Positions 9,606 to 20,789 of a stretch of DNA of 64,000 nucleotides are shown piece after piece. Every line of letters begins with the position of its first letter. Within the stretch, counting starts at the first letter, position 1. Origin of the DNA: Costus lasius (taxonomy: Eukaryota > Streptophyta > Magnoliopsida > Zingiberales > Costaceae); assembly GCA_027563935.2 (NCBI GenBank), contig CM050453.2, positions 85,968,665 through 86,032,664 on the forward strand. The letters are read 5' to 3'. Under the pieces are notes generated by a model. That model did no database searches. It was not told the DNA's origin and saw only the letters and a program-made list of their open reading frames with translations. The translations under genes were made by a program, and so were the position numbers.

Positions 9606-11719
9606 AAGGCCATGAGGCAAATCCTCGGGGCTGATATCACTAAACTCGGCAAGGAGGGCGGACACCTCAACAGGAGGTGCCGGGACAGGGCAAGGGATAG
9701 GGTCCTGCACCTCGCGCACCATGAGCGCGTAGACGGTCTTGGTCGCATGAGCTTCGTGAACCATTGTGAGGGTGCACATGAGGGAGACCATGGGGGAAGG
9801 TGGTGGGGCAGGTGCCGAGGGTGTAATCAGGCCCTTGGAGGTGGACGCACGAAGCTCCTTAGGCGGAGCTGGAATCAGGCGGATCTTCCGTTCATCGTGG
9901 TCGAACACATAAGTGTTCGACCTGCCATAGTGGACGACGTCTCTAACGTACAACCACGGGTGACCAAGGAGGATGTGGGCGACATCCATAGTCGCAACGT
10001 CGCACAACACCTTCTCATGATAGTTCCCAAACGAGATGGGAACCTGACATTGGTGGGTGACCGGAAGGCTCGTGGTATCGACCCAGGCGATAGAGTAAGG
10101 TCTCGGGTGGGGTTCTAGGGGAAGGCCGAAACGCGTAACCGCGGTTTGAGAGACCACGTTCTGGCTACTACCACCGTCAATGACGATTTTACACAAGTGC
10201 CCATTGCACTTAATGTAAGTCGTGAAAATGCCCGAGCGCCTCCAATCCTCAGTAGGTGCGGGCTGCACAAGGTTGCAACGAACGACAAGTGTGGACGGAC
10301 CCGACTCCTCGCCACTACTGTAGCACTCCACCTCAATGTCGTGCTCAGCGGGGGTTATGGTGGCGACGTGAGCCAGACCCGTGTCGGCTCGAGCGGGTCT
10401 CTTGGGACATTCACGCGACAAGTGACCCGGCTGCAAACAGTTGTAGCAGGTAATACGGCCCGAGGCTCCAACTGCTGGGGCCTTGCCCTTCTCCTCCCAA
10501 GTGGGTCGAGAAGTCGACGCCTCAGGGGGTGGGCGTCGAAGGGGCTGAAGGGCTGGGGGCGCTGGCCAAGGGTCTGGACGAGGCTCCGAACGCTCAAGCC
10601 GTGGGTGGGGTTGCGGGGGGACCGCCCGCATGAGGACGCCTATGTGGGCCCAGGTCAGTGCGCCTTGCAGCGACGCGAAGGTCTTGCTTGATGTCTCGTG
10701 CGCGCTTAAAAGTCTGGTCAAGGGTCTCCGATCCATAAGCGGGTAAGGCTCGGCGGACATCTGCGCGGAGCCCATTCTTGAATTTTGACAAAACTAACTC
10801 GGGGTCCTCTTGCAAATTGCAACGGACTCGAAGGTGAGTCGGTACTCCTCGACAGTTCCTGACCCTTAGTGTAGGCTACTATATCGATCAAGAAGGCGAT
10901 GCCTACACGAAAGGGGTACATAACGCTCGCGAAGGCGATACCGCATCTCCGCCCACTCAGTGATCGGGGGAAGAGCATGCTGTGCGTTTTGGCGCTCCAC
11001 ATTTTCCCAATGTAAACGTGCAGGCTCCTCAAGTAAGGTGCGCACATACCGAACCCGTGAGTGCGGAGGCCAATCGCTAAGGTCAAAATACGCATCAATG
11101 GACGCGACCCAATCTAAGAACTGTGTGGGGTCAAGACCACCTGTGAATGGTGTAGGGGTGTTACGAATGAAATGACGGAAATCATCGTCCACTCGAGATT
11201 GCTCAATGCGGGTTTGGGCGGGGGTTCGAGGTGCGGCCCAAGCGTGACCAAAACGACCACCGGGCTGGGGCCCTTGTTCGGCCCAAATGTCATCCTCATC
11301 GAGGGGATCATCGGCATGACTTGGGTTTCGAGGGACTTCATGAGGTCGCGGGTGGCCCCATTCATCCTCGTGGATGCGCCACCGCATGGGCGCGGCCAAC
11401 GGGGGTAACTCTCTAGTGGGGGCTGGGTGTGCAGACACTGGAGGGTTTACCGAGCTTGGGCGCTCATGCTCCGTGGTCCAGAGCGACTAAGGAGGTGTTG
11501 GATTCCAGCCAAGATCTGCCAGACCATGGCACTGGTGCTGGCTTGTTGGGCTTCCACGCGTGCGGACAATGCCTCAAGCTTGGCATCGATTCGCGCCTCA
11601 AGCGCAGCCATAGATTCTAGACGGGAATTAGCCCCTTCCGAAGGCTGGACCGACTCTTGCGTCTCAGGAATGGTTTCGGGGTGTTGGGACGACATGATTT
11701 GTGATCGTGTAGTCACCAT
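9606..11719 (-). pseudogene. HGQ-1 gag and protease, broken
   Basis: The likely start is the ATG at 11719, giving a leader with a coiled-coil-like stretch (RLESMAALEARIDAKLEALS). The frame breaks near 11447. The capsid part starts near 11438 with PTQFLDWVASIDAYFDL and WAEMRYRLRERYVP, is stopped at 10866-10868, and is shifted twice by small deletions around 10820-10600. It then regains a long frame holding one zinc knuckle (CYNCLQPGHLSREC) and the aspartic protease signature IDGGSS. A further shift close to 9600-9610 separates protease from RT. The polyprotein would have built the virus-like particle and bound the element RNA. The frame order matches HGQ-2 closely. Confidence 0.85.
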
Positions 11720-11830
11720 GCACAAACAAGGGAGACGCGACTAATGCAAAATGCAGAAACCCGGAGAAATGCCGAAATATGCAATGCAAAGGGGCAGATC
11801 GTGCGACGATAAGAATCGATCGCGTAACGC

Positions 11831-11842
11831 CCTCTGATACTA
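11831..11842 (-). promoter_or_regulatory. Probable primer-binding site of HGQ-1
   Basis: Four bases inside the 5' LTR boundary, the minus strand reads TAGTATCAGAGG. This matches 10 of 12 bases of the usual plant initiator-Met tRNA primer-binding sequence (TGGTATCAGAGC). Location immediately next to the 5' LTR supports the call. Confidence 0.7.
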
Positions 11843-11846
11843 GAAC

Positions 11847-13546
11847 TGATGTAGCGACTAATAGGTGAGGGGGTCCTTAACCAATACTCTAGGGTTTTAC
11901 ACAATGCACGATAAAACGTGAGAGGGTCATGAGGCGAGGGAAGAGAAAACGCGTCAGAAAAGGTGCTGGGAAACCGATAGAAAACACGACGAAAACAGCA
12001 ACGATTTCGATCAAGGCAACACAAATGCAAATGAAAGGAATGACACCCAACTATTTAACGCAACATGCTAACCTCACAGCATTTTTAAGCATTCCTCGCA
12101 GCTCTCTTAGCGTGTTTTAAGCTCAGCCACGCGGGGAACAGCGAGTGCGCAGGGGTTCAACTCGCCCGCCTTGAGGGCTGAAACAAACCAAAGAAACAAG
12201 AGAACCGACCACGCTCTGACGTGCGGACAGGTATGGGTGAAGATGAAGGGGAAAACCAATTTGTTATCAAAGCGAGAAGGAGAAAACAGGCGAACCTGAC
12301 CCACCAAAAAGGTGGGATTTACTTCAAAATGGAAGAGGAAACAACTTGGAATCGAAGAGACATCTTCGACCCGAACAACGACGAAGGCCAGGCTCCGGCT
12401 GGTCTTCACACAATGCTGGCGACTTCTAAGCTCACCAGGAGAACTCTCTACACCAAAGAGAACTGAAGAGGGATGCTGGCCAACCCCTCTCTTTTATAAG
12501 ACAAGGAGGGGAACAAGACCAGGGGACAACATCCTAACAAACTAACTACCATAAAGTGGTCAAGTTGCCACATAAAATAATAAAGCATAAAATCCTACCA
12601 ACTACCAACTATTCCTGTGAGGGGGTGCAGATCCTTGGTCCTTCAGCCTTAGCAGAGACGGTTTAGACGCGCTCCGAGCACATCGCGACAAGACAACAAA
12701 ACTTTGAAGTCGTGGGCTGGGTTACCACTGTCGTGGCTCGTTCTTGGGCTGTATTGCTAATGAGATTGAGTGGCCCACATGGAGTTGGATCCTCATAGGG
12801 CTGGCTTGGAGCGCCCTTGGGCTGCGCTACTCTGGTGTGTATGGAAAGGGGGCTAATGACTCCTAACAAGCAATCCGGGGGCCTACTTTGGCGTTGGGAT
12901 CGTCGGACTTCCACGTTGTTGGGCTCCTTTGCATCATCATTGGGTGGAGCAACATCGTAGGGAGGGCGATGCACGTCGAAGTGGGGTCGTCGGGGCGAAC
13001 ACGACCTGGCCGTGATGGCGAGCACAGCCGTGTTCAGAGTCGCTGTGATCCACAGAATCGAGCACGGCCTGCCCGTGCTTGGAGTCACGCCTGTGCTTGG
13101 CATTGTCGAAATCCACAGAGGCGGGCGCGGCTTGCCCGTGCTTGGAGTCACGCCCGTGCTTCGCGTCGTCGAAATCCACAGAGGCGGGCACAGCTTGCCC
13201 GTGCTTGGAGTCACGCCCATGCTTGGTGTAATCGAAATCCACAGAGGCGGGCACGGCCTGCACGTGCTTGGAGTCTCGCCCGTGCTTGGCGTCGTCGAAA
13301 TCCACAGAGGCGGGCACGACTTGCCCGTGCTTAGGAGCACAGCCGTGTTCGGCATTCGCATCTTCGGGCGACCGTGTCACGACTGTGATGGGGCGCATGG
13401 GCTTGCCGTGTCGGGGTCTGGGGAACTCCGATTTGGGTGAAATTTCTAGGGAAAATTCCTGGGGTCATGGGGAGTCTCCCCAAGTATCTTTTGGAGGGGT
13501 TGGGCCGACCTCAAGTGTGTTCATGGGCCCATTTGCTCCTGCATCA
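11847..13546 (-). repeat. HGQ-1 5' LTR (1700 bp)
   Basis: Partner of 5354-7073. It is followed on the plus strand by the target duplication ACGTG (13547-13551). It retains a long open tail frame (12663-13361) and a TATA motif at 12492-12498. Confidence 0.93.
13074..13325 (-). repeat. Four 63-bp tandem units in the HGQ-1 5' LTR
   Basis: Units at 13074-13136, 13137-13199, 13200-13262 and 13263-13325. Copy number and phase are the same as in the 3' LTR, so the expansion predates insertion. Confidence 0.95.
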
Positions 13547-14187
13547 ACGTGCCCTTTGGCTGAGTCCAGAATCTTACCCATGATTGTTGACTTTCTAACC
13601 CAGTAATTTGGTTTACCTGAATCACAATCCAATACAAATTTGCTAGTGTAATCGGATATGGTGACGGTGTATGTGAAATATTTCTCTTTTTCATTGGAAA
13701 CAAAGTTGAAGATGTAGATGTAGTTGAGGGTCATCTCAGGAACTAAACTAAAGTTGTGTTCATTCTAGACTCTTGTGGTCCAATATGTAGTAGACATGTT
13801 CCACAATGACAAGTACTGATTGGTTCCGTTTGGATCAATCTCGAAGGAGAAGATCCCGGGAGTAGGGTCAACCTTGCTCTACCAGGCTATGAGGCATTGG
13901 GGCTGGTTAGTGACCTTGTTGAGCCCAAGCTTGGCTCCAGGGAGAAAAGTGTCGGTGGGGTAGTCAAAGCTCTGCCAAAAGACGAGGGAGGAATTGAATG
14001 CATCCCTCAGCTGAAGGTTCCCGTCGTCTGTTAGGATCATAGCAACCGTAGAGTTGGAGGGGATGCTTGTGTTAGTGGACCAAATGATTGCCTTGGATTG
14101 GTTGAGGACCAAGTTGCTGTCATTAATGATTTTTAGCTCCGGGTTTGTCACCGGGATGTTGTTGTAGAAGATGTCTAAAGCTTGATG
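13547..14187 (-). pseudogene. S-domain receptor-like kinase pseudogene, 5' piece (lectin and S-locus region)
   Basis: Minus-strand reading matches residues about 77-300 of the copy at 42878-45391: IIWSTNTSIPSNSTVAMILTDDG, LVFWQSFDYPTDTFLPGAKLG, and further on YFTYTVTISDYTS. It breaks off exactly at the HGQ-1 target duplication, and the next residues of the family continue at 5353. Lesions are TAG at 13879-13881 and TAG at 13765-13767 (both read as CTA on the plus strand). About 13 residues are missing where the full copy repeats an IPV motif (PVLTPVWVANRE segment). The signal peptide and first 75 residues are absent. With 4876-5353 this forms one gene remnant. Confidence 0.9.
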
Positions 14188-14302
14188 TCTAATTTCTCCA
14201 AGGCAAATTCAATGGACGACCAAGGATAGTGTACATGGAAAAGAAGAGAAAAATGCACATTTGACTGATTATAACTAAACATAGCGTTGCCAGAGAAACT
14301 AA

Positions 14303-15485
14303 GGCTTTGTTTGGGATTGTTGGCCACCCGCTTTTGTGGGTGTGGCCAGCTGATTCTATACTAAGGTGGTTGTTTGGGGAAGCTGGCCGCTGGGCGCACC
14401 AGCGTTTACCTGCTGGCTGAAAGAAGCTAGTGCGTTCGTTCACGTTCACGCACACGTGGGCGGACGTGACGAAACAGGGGAAGCGAGCGGGCGTAACCTC
14501 TTCCCAACGGCGTCGCTCGTCCCTGGTGACAGCAGGGTCGGCGGCTCCCTAGGCGGTGTCTAGGCGACCCCCTTCCTCAGCCGACGTCCGTGCGGCCCGG
14601 CGACGCCAAACGAGTAGGCGGCTCACCCTTGGCGTCGGGGCCCTCGTCCTCACCGGCGGATGCTCCCAGGTGGCTCATCGTTGGTGTCCGGCAGCTTTAC
14701 GATCTCTTCCAGGCCCTACGCGTTCTTCCCAACGCAAGGCGGCATCAGGCGGCGACGTTCAAACGGCGAGTCGGCGACCCGATTAGGGTTTCGATCGAGG
14801 CGGCAGTGCGGCGCTAGGGTTCCGGCGAACCCGTTGGCGGTCGGCTGGGCGACCAGCAGTGGCTAGTGGCGATCGTTGGACGACGAGCGTGGGTAGAGGC
14901 GGACGTGTGAAGAAGAAAGGGGAAACAACATGCGTATGCGGTTCTCGCGTGCGATGAGAAACTGATGCGTGAGGGGCTATGAACGTGGATCTCACGTGCT
15001 CTGGTGCAAATGTGAGGATTTGGCTCTTTACAACACGTTTTCCTCGATTGTCCGAGGCACAAGGAGTGAGACACGTTACAAGGGTAAACCATAACTCTCT
15101 CGGATTTGAAACTTAACTTTAGTACCTGCATTGTTGGTCGAGCTCTTTCTGGGCTTTCTACACGCTACACATTTTCTTTCAAGTGACAATTAATTTAATA
15201 TAAATTAAGTTTTAATTATTATCTCCAAATTCGATCTTACTGAAATGAATTTAATTATAATTTAGATATTGCTTAATGAACTGATTTCAACTTAAAGTTT
15301 GAGTCTTACCTCTTAAATAGTTTTTTTTTACATATATATTTTTGGTTCTAAAAAAGTTATGTTTTGCCACTTAATCAGCACTGATAGTTTCCCAAACAGC
15401 TTCTGCTTCTCTCAGCCAGCTACCTTTCAACCAGCAATTCTCCAGCCAGCAGCCAGCAGAAGCAGGATCAGCCCCAAACTGGCCC
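14303..15485. mobile_element. Non-autonomous PIF/Harbinger-like element, TSD TAA
   Basis: Left end GGCTTTGTTTGGGATTG; reverse complement of right end GGGCCAGTTTGGGGCTG. TAA flanks both sides (14300-14302 and 15486-15488). Subterminal GGCCAGC/GCTGGC and CAGCCAGC motifs recur at both ends. The 1183-bp interior is GC-rich up to about 15000, then AT-rich. No transposase is encoded. It lies just upstream of the kinase pseudogene and may explain the missing gene start. Confidence 0.5.
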
Positions 15486-15590
15486 TAAAAAACTATCATT
15501 TACTTAGATTTTTTTTTTCTTTTTTGATCGAAAAGGCTCACCGGCGACCATTCCATGGATCATTTTGCTTCTCCCTTGGGTTATATCTAA

Positions 15591-16376
15591 GGGTCTATTT
15601 CTTTGGAGCAGTGGCAGAGCTAGGACCAGAAGGTAAATGCGAGCAATATTAATAAATAATTATATAATATATAAATAAATAATTAAATATAAAGTATAGA
15701 TAAAAAATATTAATGTATTTAAATTTACGTATAAAAATATATAATTGGAGCTTGCCACTACAAAATGAGTATAAATATACAAAGTTGATTTTCCCATGGT
15801 GAGAACAAATCGAAGCTTGCTACTGTAAAATGAGCTAACAAGCTACTAGAAAGGCATGATGAATGGTTGAACCGTGTAGCAACTGAGGAGACCAAGTTTA
15901 TAATTTGCAAATAGAGTGTTGAAACTTAAAGCAATTAATGTATAATAGTGTAAGAAGGGACACAATGATTTGTGTGTGATGGAAGCAATTGCCAACCATT
16001 GGTTAAAAAAATAGTTACTTTTCTCATACGAAATATCTTTAATTACTTATAATGTATAATGAAGAAAAGACAATAGAAACTACTCATGAAAATAGAAGGG
16101 GCAAAGAACATTTACATTATGGATTTTCAGTAAAGAGTGGGGGCAATGTTAGTATAAAGATAAAATATTATAAAAATATATATACTTATATAATGTGTCT
16201 GTGTAAGGTTAGTGGGGGCAATTGCCCCCACTAACCAATACGTGGCTCTGCCCCTGCTTTGGAGAGAATCCACAGTGAAGAGAAGAGAAAATACAATAAA
16301 TCTGGTAGCTTTTGCATCGAAATTTATTGAATTTTCTCTTTTCTCCGCTTTGGATTCTCTCCAAAGAAACAGACCC
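15591..16376. mobile_element. Tourist-like MITE (TSD TAA), interrupted by an hAT element
   Basis: Terminal inverted repeats GGGTCTATTTCTTTGGAG (left) and CTCCAAAGAAACAGACCC (right, plus strand) differ at one position. TAA precedes (15588-15590) and follows (16377-16379). After removal of the inner element (15609-16264) about 130 bp remain, with nearly mirror-image halves (AGAGAAGAGAAAAT and ATTTTCTCTTTTCT). This is typical Tourist MITE anatomy. Non-coding. Confidence 0.85.
15609..16256. mobile_element. hAT-type non-autonomous element with 8-bp TSD
   Basis: Flanked by a perfect 8-bp duplication CTTTGGAG (15601-15608 and 16257-16264). The ends are CAGTGGCAGAGCTAGG and, reverse-complemented from the right, CAGGGGCAGAGCCACG. 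The CAG-NGGC-AGAGC type terminus plus 8-bp TSD is diagnostic of the hAT superfamily. The 648-bp interior is AT-rich, with no transposase. Near the right end a perfect palindrome around GGGGGCAATTGCCCCC (about 16213-16230) could fold into a hairpin. Confidence 0.88.
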
Positions 16377-16379
16377 TAA

Positions 16380-17555
16380 AGTGAGCCAGAAAGAATTTCT
16401 TTCCATCAACTACAAATCAATGACTAGTGAGACTCTTCTTCTTCTACCCCTAGAAAAATACCCAAAATTTATCTCCATGTCTTCTCTCATATATTAAAGC
16501 CAGATCCAAATTTACCAAACAATAATCAGTAAAAGAATTAAACTACAAGTGCCCTATACCTTTACTAATTGCACGCAAATGTCAAACAGGCGTAAGTGTG
16601 CCCTACAGGTACAGACAGATGTGCATGTATCTAGTCTACCTCTGCTTTGGAGCTAAAGGAAGCCAATAACTATCACATGAACTTTCCATAATTTTCTATT
16701 AAATTTAAATTTGGATAATATTAAGATTATTTCAGTATAACATTGAAACATATTTCAAATTTTCTTAGTATTCGGTCTAATATCGTAACATATTTTAATT
16801 TCTATGTTTATTTGTATTCATGACGTCCTCGAGAGGAATCGATTTTAAACAATTTAAACTTGTCTTTCAGTATTGTTAATTATTTTTACTCACACCATTT
16901 GAAGATTTATCCTAAATTTTATCAAGAGATGCAGTTAAAGTGTCTTTCAAAAAATTGTAAGAAAGGTTATTCACGACACTGTGAGCTACTAATTTGTAGA
17001 CATCTTTGTATTTTAGCTTTTTCATAGTCATGCACCGAAACATACATCTGAGGATCAATCACATATGCCAAGCATAAACAAATGAAAGAACAACATAAAC
17101 TAAGCATAAAAAACATATATGAACTACAAACTGTAACACTGGAACTGTAATACTGGATGAATGAATCACTAACAAATGCTAAGCATAGACAAATGCATGT
17201 ATAATAGATGCTAATATTATTATTATGTTGTTGACCTTCCCTTCCTAATCTTCAAGGTCTCTCTCCCTTTCCTCTAGAGAGAGACTTACTTAGCATTGTT
17301 ACGAATATGTGAAGAATTTGTTATATTTTTCAAATGCTGGTATGGACTAGGATAAGCAACTCAAGAGCAAGAATATATCATTTATGTATTTTTAGATAGA
17401 TGTGTTTCAAAGTAAGGATATGTATTGATGTAAAATTTATTTGCATACTATGATGAGAACAATTATAAAATTATAGAAATTTTTATAGAAGTTAACTCAT
17501 GTTCTTATTCATAGATTATGGTGATATGTAAAAGTTGTTATACTTTAATTGTTTA
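16380..17555. other. AT-rich spacer without recognisable features
   Basis: I found no supported ORF, RNA gene or repeat boundary here beyond short repeats of AAGCATAAACAAATG near 17070-17200. Confidence 0.5.
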
Positions 17556-18169
17556 TGTTGAGGATATTTTTTTTGATAAAGAGAAATTGACTAATTCTAA
17601 ATTATAAGTGTAATTTGTGAAGTTGCAAATTGTAATTTTTGAACTGGGAATGCGCAATCCAATTTTAACCAAAACTATTTTTATCCAATTTTAACCAAAA
17701 CTATTTTTCACCAATCCAGTCGAGCTCAAAATTTCAACTTTGACCAAGTAAATTTGACTTGAGTACGTGGGTCTCACAATAAAAAAAATCATCATAGCAT
17801 ATAACAATTCAATTTTTATCACTGTAATTTGGAAAATGAGTCAAAATTATAATCATGTAGCCGATTTAGTTTAATCAAAATGGTTTCTAATTTTGTCTTG
17901 TCAAAATTGGCATCAATTAAACTTTGACCGAAATCTCTACTGGCGAAGAGAAATCTGGGTCAAAATTGCAAATGTCATGGTGTGTTATGCGTATGTGGAC
18001 AAAGAACATAGTGCAGCAAAGATGCTATGCTTGAATTAGTAAATTGGATGAGATATGGCAATAAAATATTAAAAAAGCCTATGATCCTCACGTAGTTGGC
18101 TGCCAAATTCGGCTAAATCATGGAAATGGCAATTAAATATGGCAAGAATGATAAATAAATTATTGATCG

Positions 18170-19595
18170 ACAGACTTGATAATTTGGATCAGTGAGTCAT
18201 AAACGGATCGTGTCAGCTATGATCCATGACTCAATTAGGCCAATCCAAACACGACCTGTTTAATTAATTAGGTTAAAATATGTAATCCAAACACGACACA
18301 AGATTAACCGGGTCAATCCGATACGATCTGAATAATCCGTTTATTAAATGGGTCATACATTAACTCGAATACAACACGACCTGAATAATTTATTTAATAA
18401 TTGGGTCATTTATTAACCCGACCTGATACGACCCGATTATAACCATTGCAAAGGCAAGAAGAGATTTAATTAAAAAGTTGTATTCAAATCTCTCGATTGC
18501 AAAACGCAAAACAAAAGTCTGCTAGCTGGAGATGGCATGCATGGCTAGCTTAAGGAATCAGCTACAATTTCCATGGCTTAGGGCAAGTAACAGGTGTTCT
18601 CTTTATGCTTAGTATATCACATGAGAAAACTGAGTACAGTTAATGTATATATCTGTGAAGAATTAAACATTTAATCAGTGGTCAAATTTTGTAAGAACAA
18701 CATCCCCTTGTTTTTCTTTTCCAAACTCGTTTTGTTGATTTTCTATAAGATGCGTAGTGCGCCTGATTCCAGAAGAAGCCAGAAAGAAGAACGAGACTAA
18801 TATTGTCAGAAACAGTTGCTTAATGTCCTCGGCAAGGATGGATGGAGGTAGTCTTTGTCTCAGGAAGCTAACGGTGCTTGCAGTTGCCACGGCGTGTCGA
18901 CTGGATAGAGGCATGGCAAGCAAAGAGGGCTTGATGGAGGCGAGACTAAGAGCTGGGGGTGAGACAGGCAGAGCGAAGGCGACTGGAGCGGGGGCTAGAT
19001 GGAGGCGAGACAGAGATTTGGGGCAGGACAAGCAGAGCGGAGGCGATTGGAGCGGTGGAGGCGATGAGAGATGGTGGCGACATGAGGCAATAGAAGGGAA
19101 GAAGCGTGGAGCGGTGGAGACGATGGGAACAGAGGCATGGAGCAGTGGAGGTGACGGGAACAATGAGAAATTTGGCCGGGGACAGGAAAGAAGGGAAGAA
19201 GCGTGGAGCGGTGGAGGCAACGAGAAAGAAGGTGAGGAGCTGTGGAGGCGATGGGAAAGAAGGCTTGGAGCGGCGGAGGCGACTACCACAGATCCTATTG
19301 GAGATTATGATTTTAGGGTTAGTATTGGGCTGTTTGGGCTTAAACAATAATTGGGTATGTGTTTAATAAATAAGACTTGGTTGAATGGGCTGTGGGTAGG
19401 CTTTAGAAATTAATATATCTATATAATTTATAATTTAATTGGGTTAAGCAGCTCAACCCGTATATGACCCGACACGACCCAATTATTTTTAGGTCATAAA
19501 TAGGTTAACCTGTTTATGACCCAAACACGATTATGGCTAACCCGAACCCACCTAACTTCGTGTCGGGTCGGGTAGGGTCAGTTTTTGCTAGAAAG
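18170..19595. other. Insertion in X copy 1 with ACCCGACACGACC subterminal repeats
   Basis: The solo X LTR at 47741-51517 lacks this block. Both flanks carry many variants of ACCCGACACGACC, GGGTCATAAAC and CCAAACACGA in opposing orientations, as in non-autonomous DNA elements with structured subterminal regions. The centre (about 18840-19280) is a degenerate GC-rich array around GGAGCGGTGGAGGCGA. I could not fix exact ends or a target duplication. Confidence 0.45.
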
Positions 19596-19730
19596 AGAGA
19601 GGCGTATTTGACTAAATTGAGAATGAAAATTAATCCTAAGTAAAAATTAGAAGACAAGGTGGTGTAACGTGGTGAACATGATAAAGATAAATATATTTAT
19701 TTATTGCAATGAAAATAGCAAAGAAGATGA

Positions 19731-19738
19731 TATAAAAA
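19731..19738 (+). promoter_or_regulatory. TATA box of family X LTR (copy 1)
   Basis: TATAAAAA followed by GGGGTGCCTCTCTTAAG. The same context is conserved in the solo X LTR at 50942-50949 (minus strand), which makes this a likely LTR promoter with a very long downstream R/U5. Confidence 0.6.
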
Positions 19739-19865
19739 GGGGTGCCTCTCTTAAGAAAAAGACACGAGAAAATTCTACAATGTCCAGATGCTGACGTTAC
19801 GAAGAATACTATAAGGAGATTTCTTTCTTTACACAGGTATATGTTTCTATCCTTTCTTTTCCCCT

Positions 19866-20108
19866 CGGTCTATCTTGATGGAGAGATAACTCCGAAATAA
19901 ATACCCCCATGGTAGAGAGACAACTTCAAAATAAACATCTACTTTGATGGAGAGATAACTCCAAAATAAACACCCCCATGATGGAGAGACAACTCCGAAA
20001 TAAACAATATTTTGATGGAGAGACAACTCCGAAATAAACACCCCCGTGATGGAGAGACAACTCTGAAACAAACGTGCATTTTGATGGAGAGTAAACTCCG
20101 AAATAAAT
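19866..20108 (+). repeat. Tandem array around GATGGAGAGACAACTCCGAAATAA (about 38-bp units)
   Basis: About seven degenerate units with spacing of 30-40 bp just downstream of the TATA box. The corresponding place in the solo X LTR (50580-50800) has about four longer units with the same core (GGAGTTTACTCTCC on the plus strand). Confidence 0.8.
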
Positions 20109-20789
20109 CAAGACTCAATAAATTTTGAAGAAAATTGCTCGGTGGCTCTTTAGCCCCTCGGATGTAAAAAAATTCTACGAACTCTTGAGTAAGATAAATC
20201 TCTTCAGTGTTAAGCGTTGCTTGCTTTACCTACAATCAATGCATGTATCTGTTCCCTCACACCGAACCAGAACGGCATTGCCACCCGTCGACGTTACAAA
20301 GAAAAGAGAGCTTCAAAAAAAAAAATCCATCTCTTCGAATGGGATTTAGGTCAAAATTCAAGTGGACCCATACAACGAGCGCTTGTCGTCATCATACACT
20401 AGAAAGCCACGCTGGTCATCACCTTACACTCGACGCCAACCTTCAAAATTTTCTTCCACCGAATCCGGGCATCCGATCGAGCTCAATCTTCCCACACCCT
20501 CTCCTTGAGTGTGCACATCGACAGACAAAAAGATCTGGCGATCTGACGGCTAGATCGTCGGAATGAATGATTTAATGCTGGCAACCCTATTTCCGCCAAG
20601 AGCTTCAATTCGTCGCTGATACTACATCGGACGGCGTCAAACTCTAGCCATACGTCCTTCTCGACCTAGAGAAGGTACTCCCAGAGCCAATTGGCCAGAG
20701 GATTAGTGAGCAAGTGGCGGCGATGAACCCTAGTTTCGTCCGTTGCCGCCGTCGATGAGAGAGACGAGAAAAAAGACGGACGGCTGAGA

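Larger units (their letters stand above)
5354..13546 (-). mobile_element. Ty3/gypsy LTR retrotransposon HGQ-1, complete but decayed
   Basis: Two LTRs (5354-7073 and 11847-13546) flank an internal region with gag, protease, reverse transcriptase, RNase H and integrase in that order on the minus strand. The element is bounded by identical 5-bp duplications, ACGTG at 5349-5353 and at 13547-13551. LTR ends are TGATG...CATCA. A hand comparison of the first 125 bp of the two LTRs gives about nine differences, so insertion is not recent. The integrase C-terminus (NAYELDLPEDMG, FNVADILPFHG) recalls the CRM/Galadriel side of chromoviruses; I see no canonical chromodomain. Multiple stops, frameshifts and deletions make it non-autonomous. 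It interrupts the S-domain kinase pseudogene. Confidence 0.95.

Noticed and set aside
9595..9615. Programmed ribosomal frameshift between protease and RT in HGQ-1
   Set aside because: The sister element shifts about 13 codons further downstream and without a shared slippery site, and both elements carry many other lesions. Mutational decay is simpler.
18757..19350. Overlapping ORFs of about 200 codons on both strands as genes
   Set aside because: They run through a degenerate GGAGGCGA repeat, are low-complexity in every frame, and match no family I recognise.
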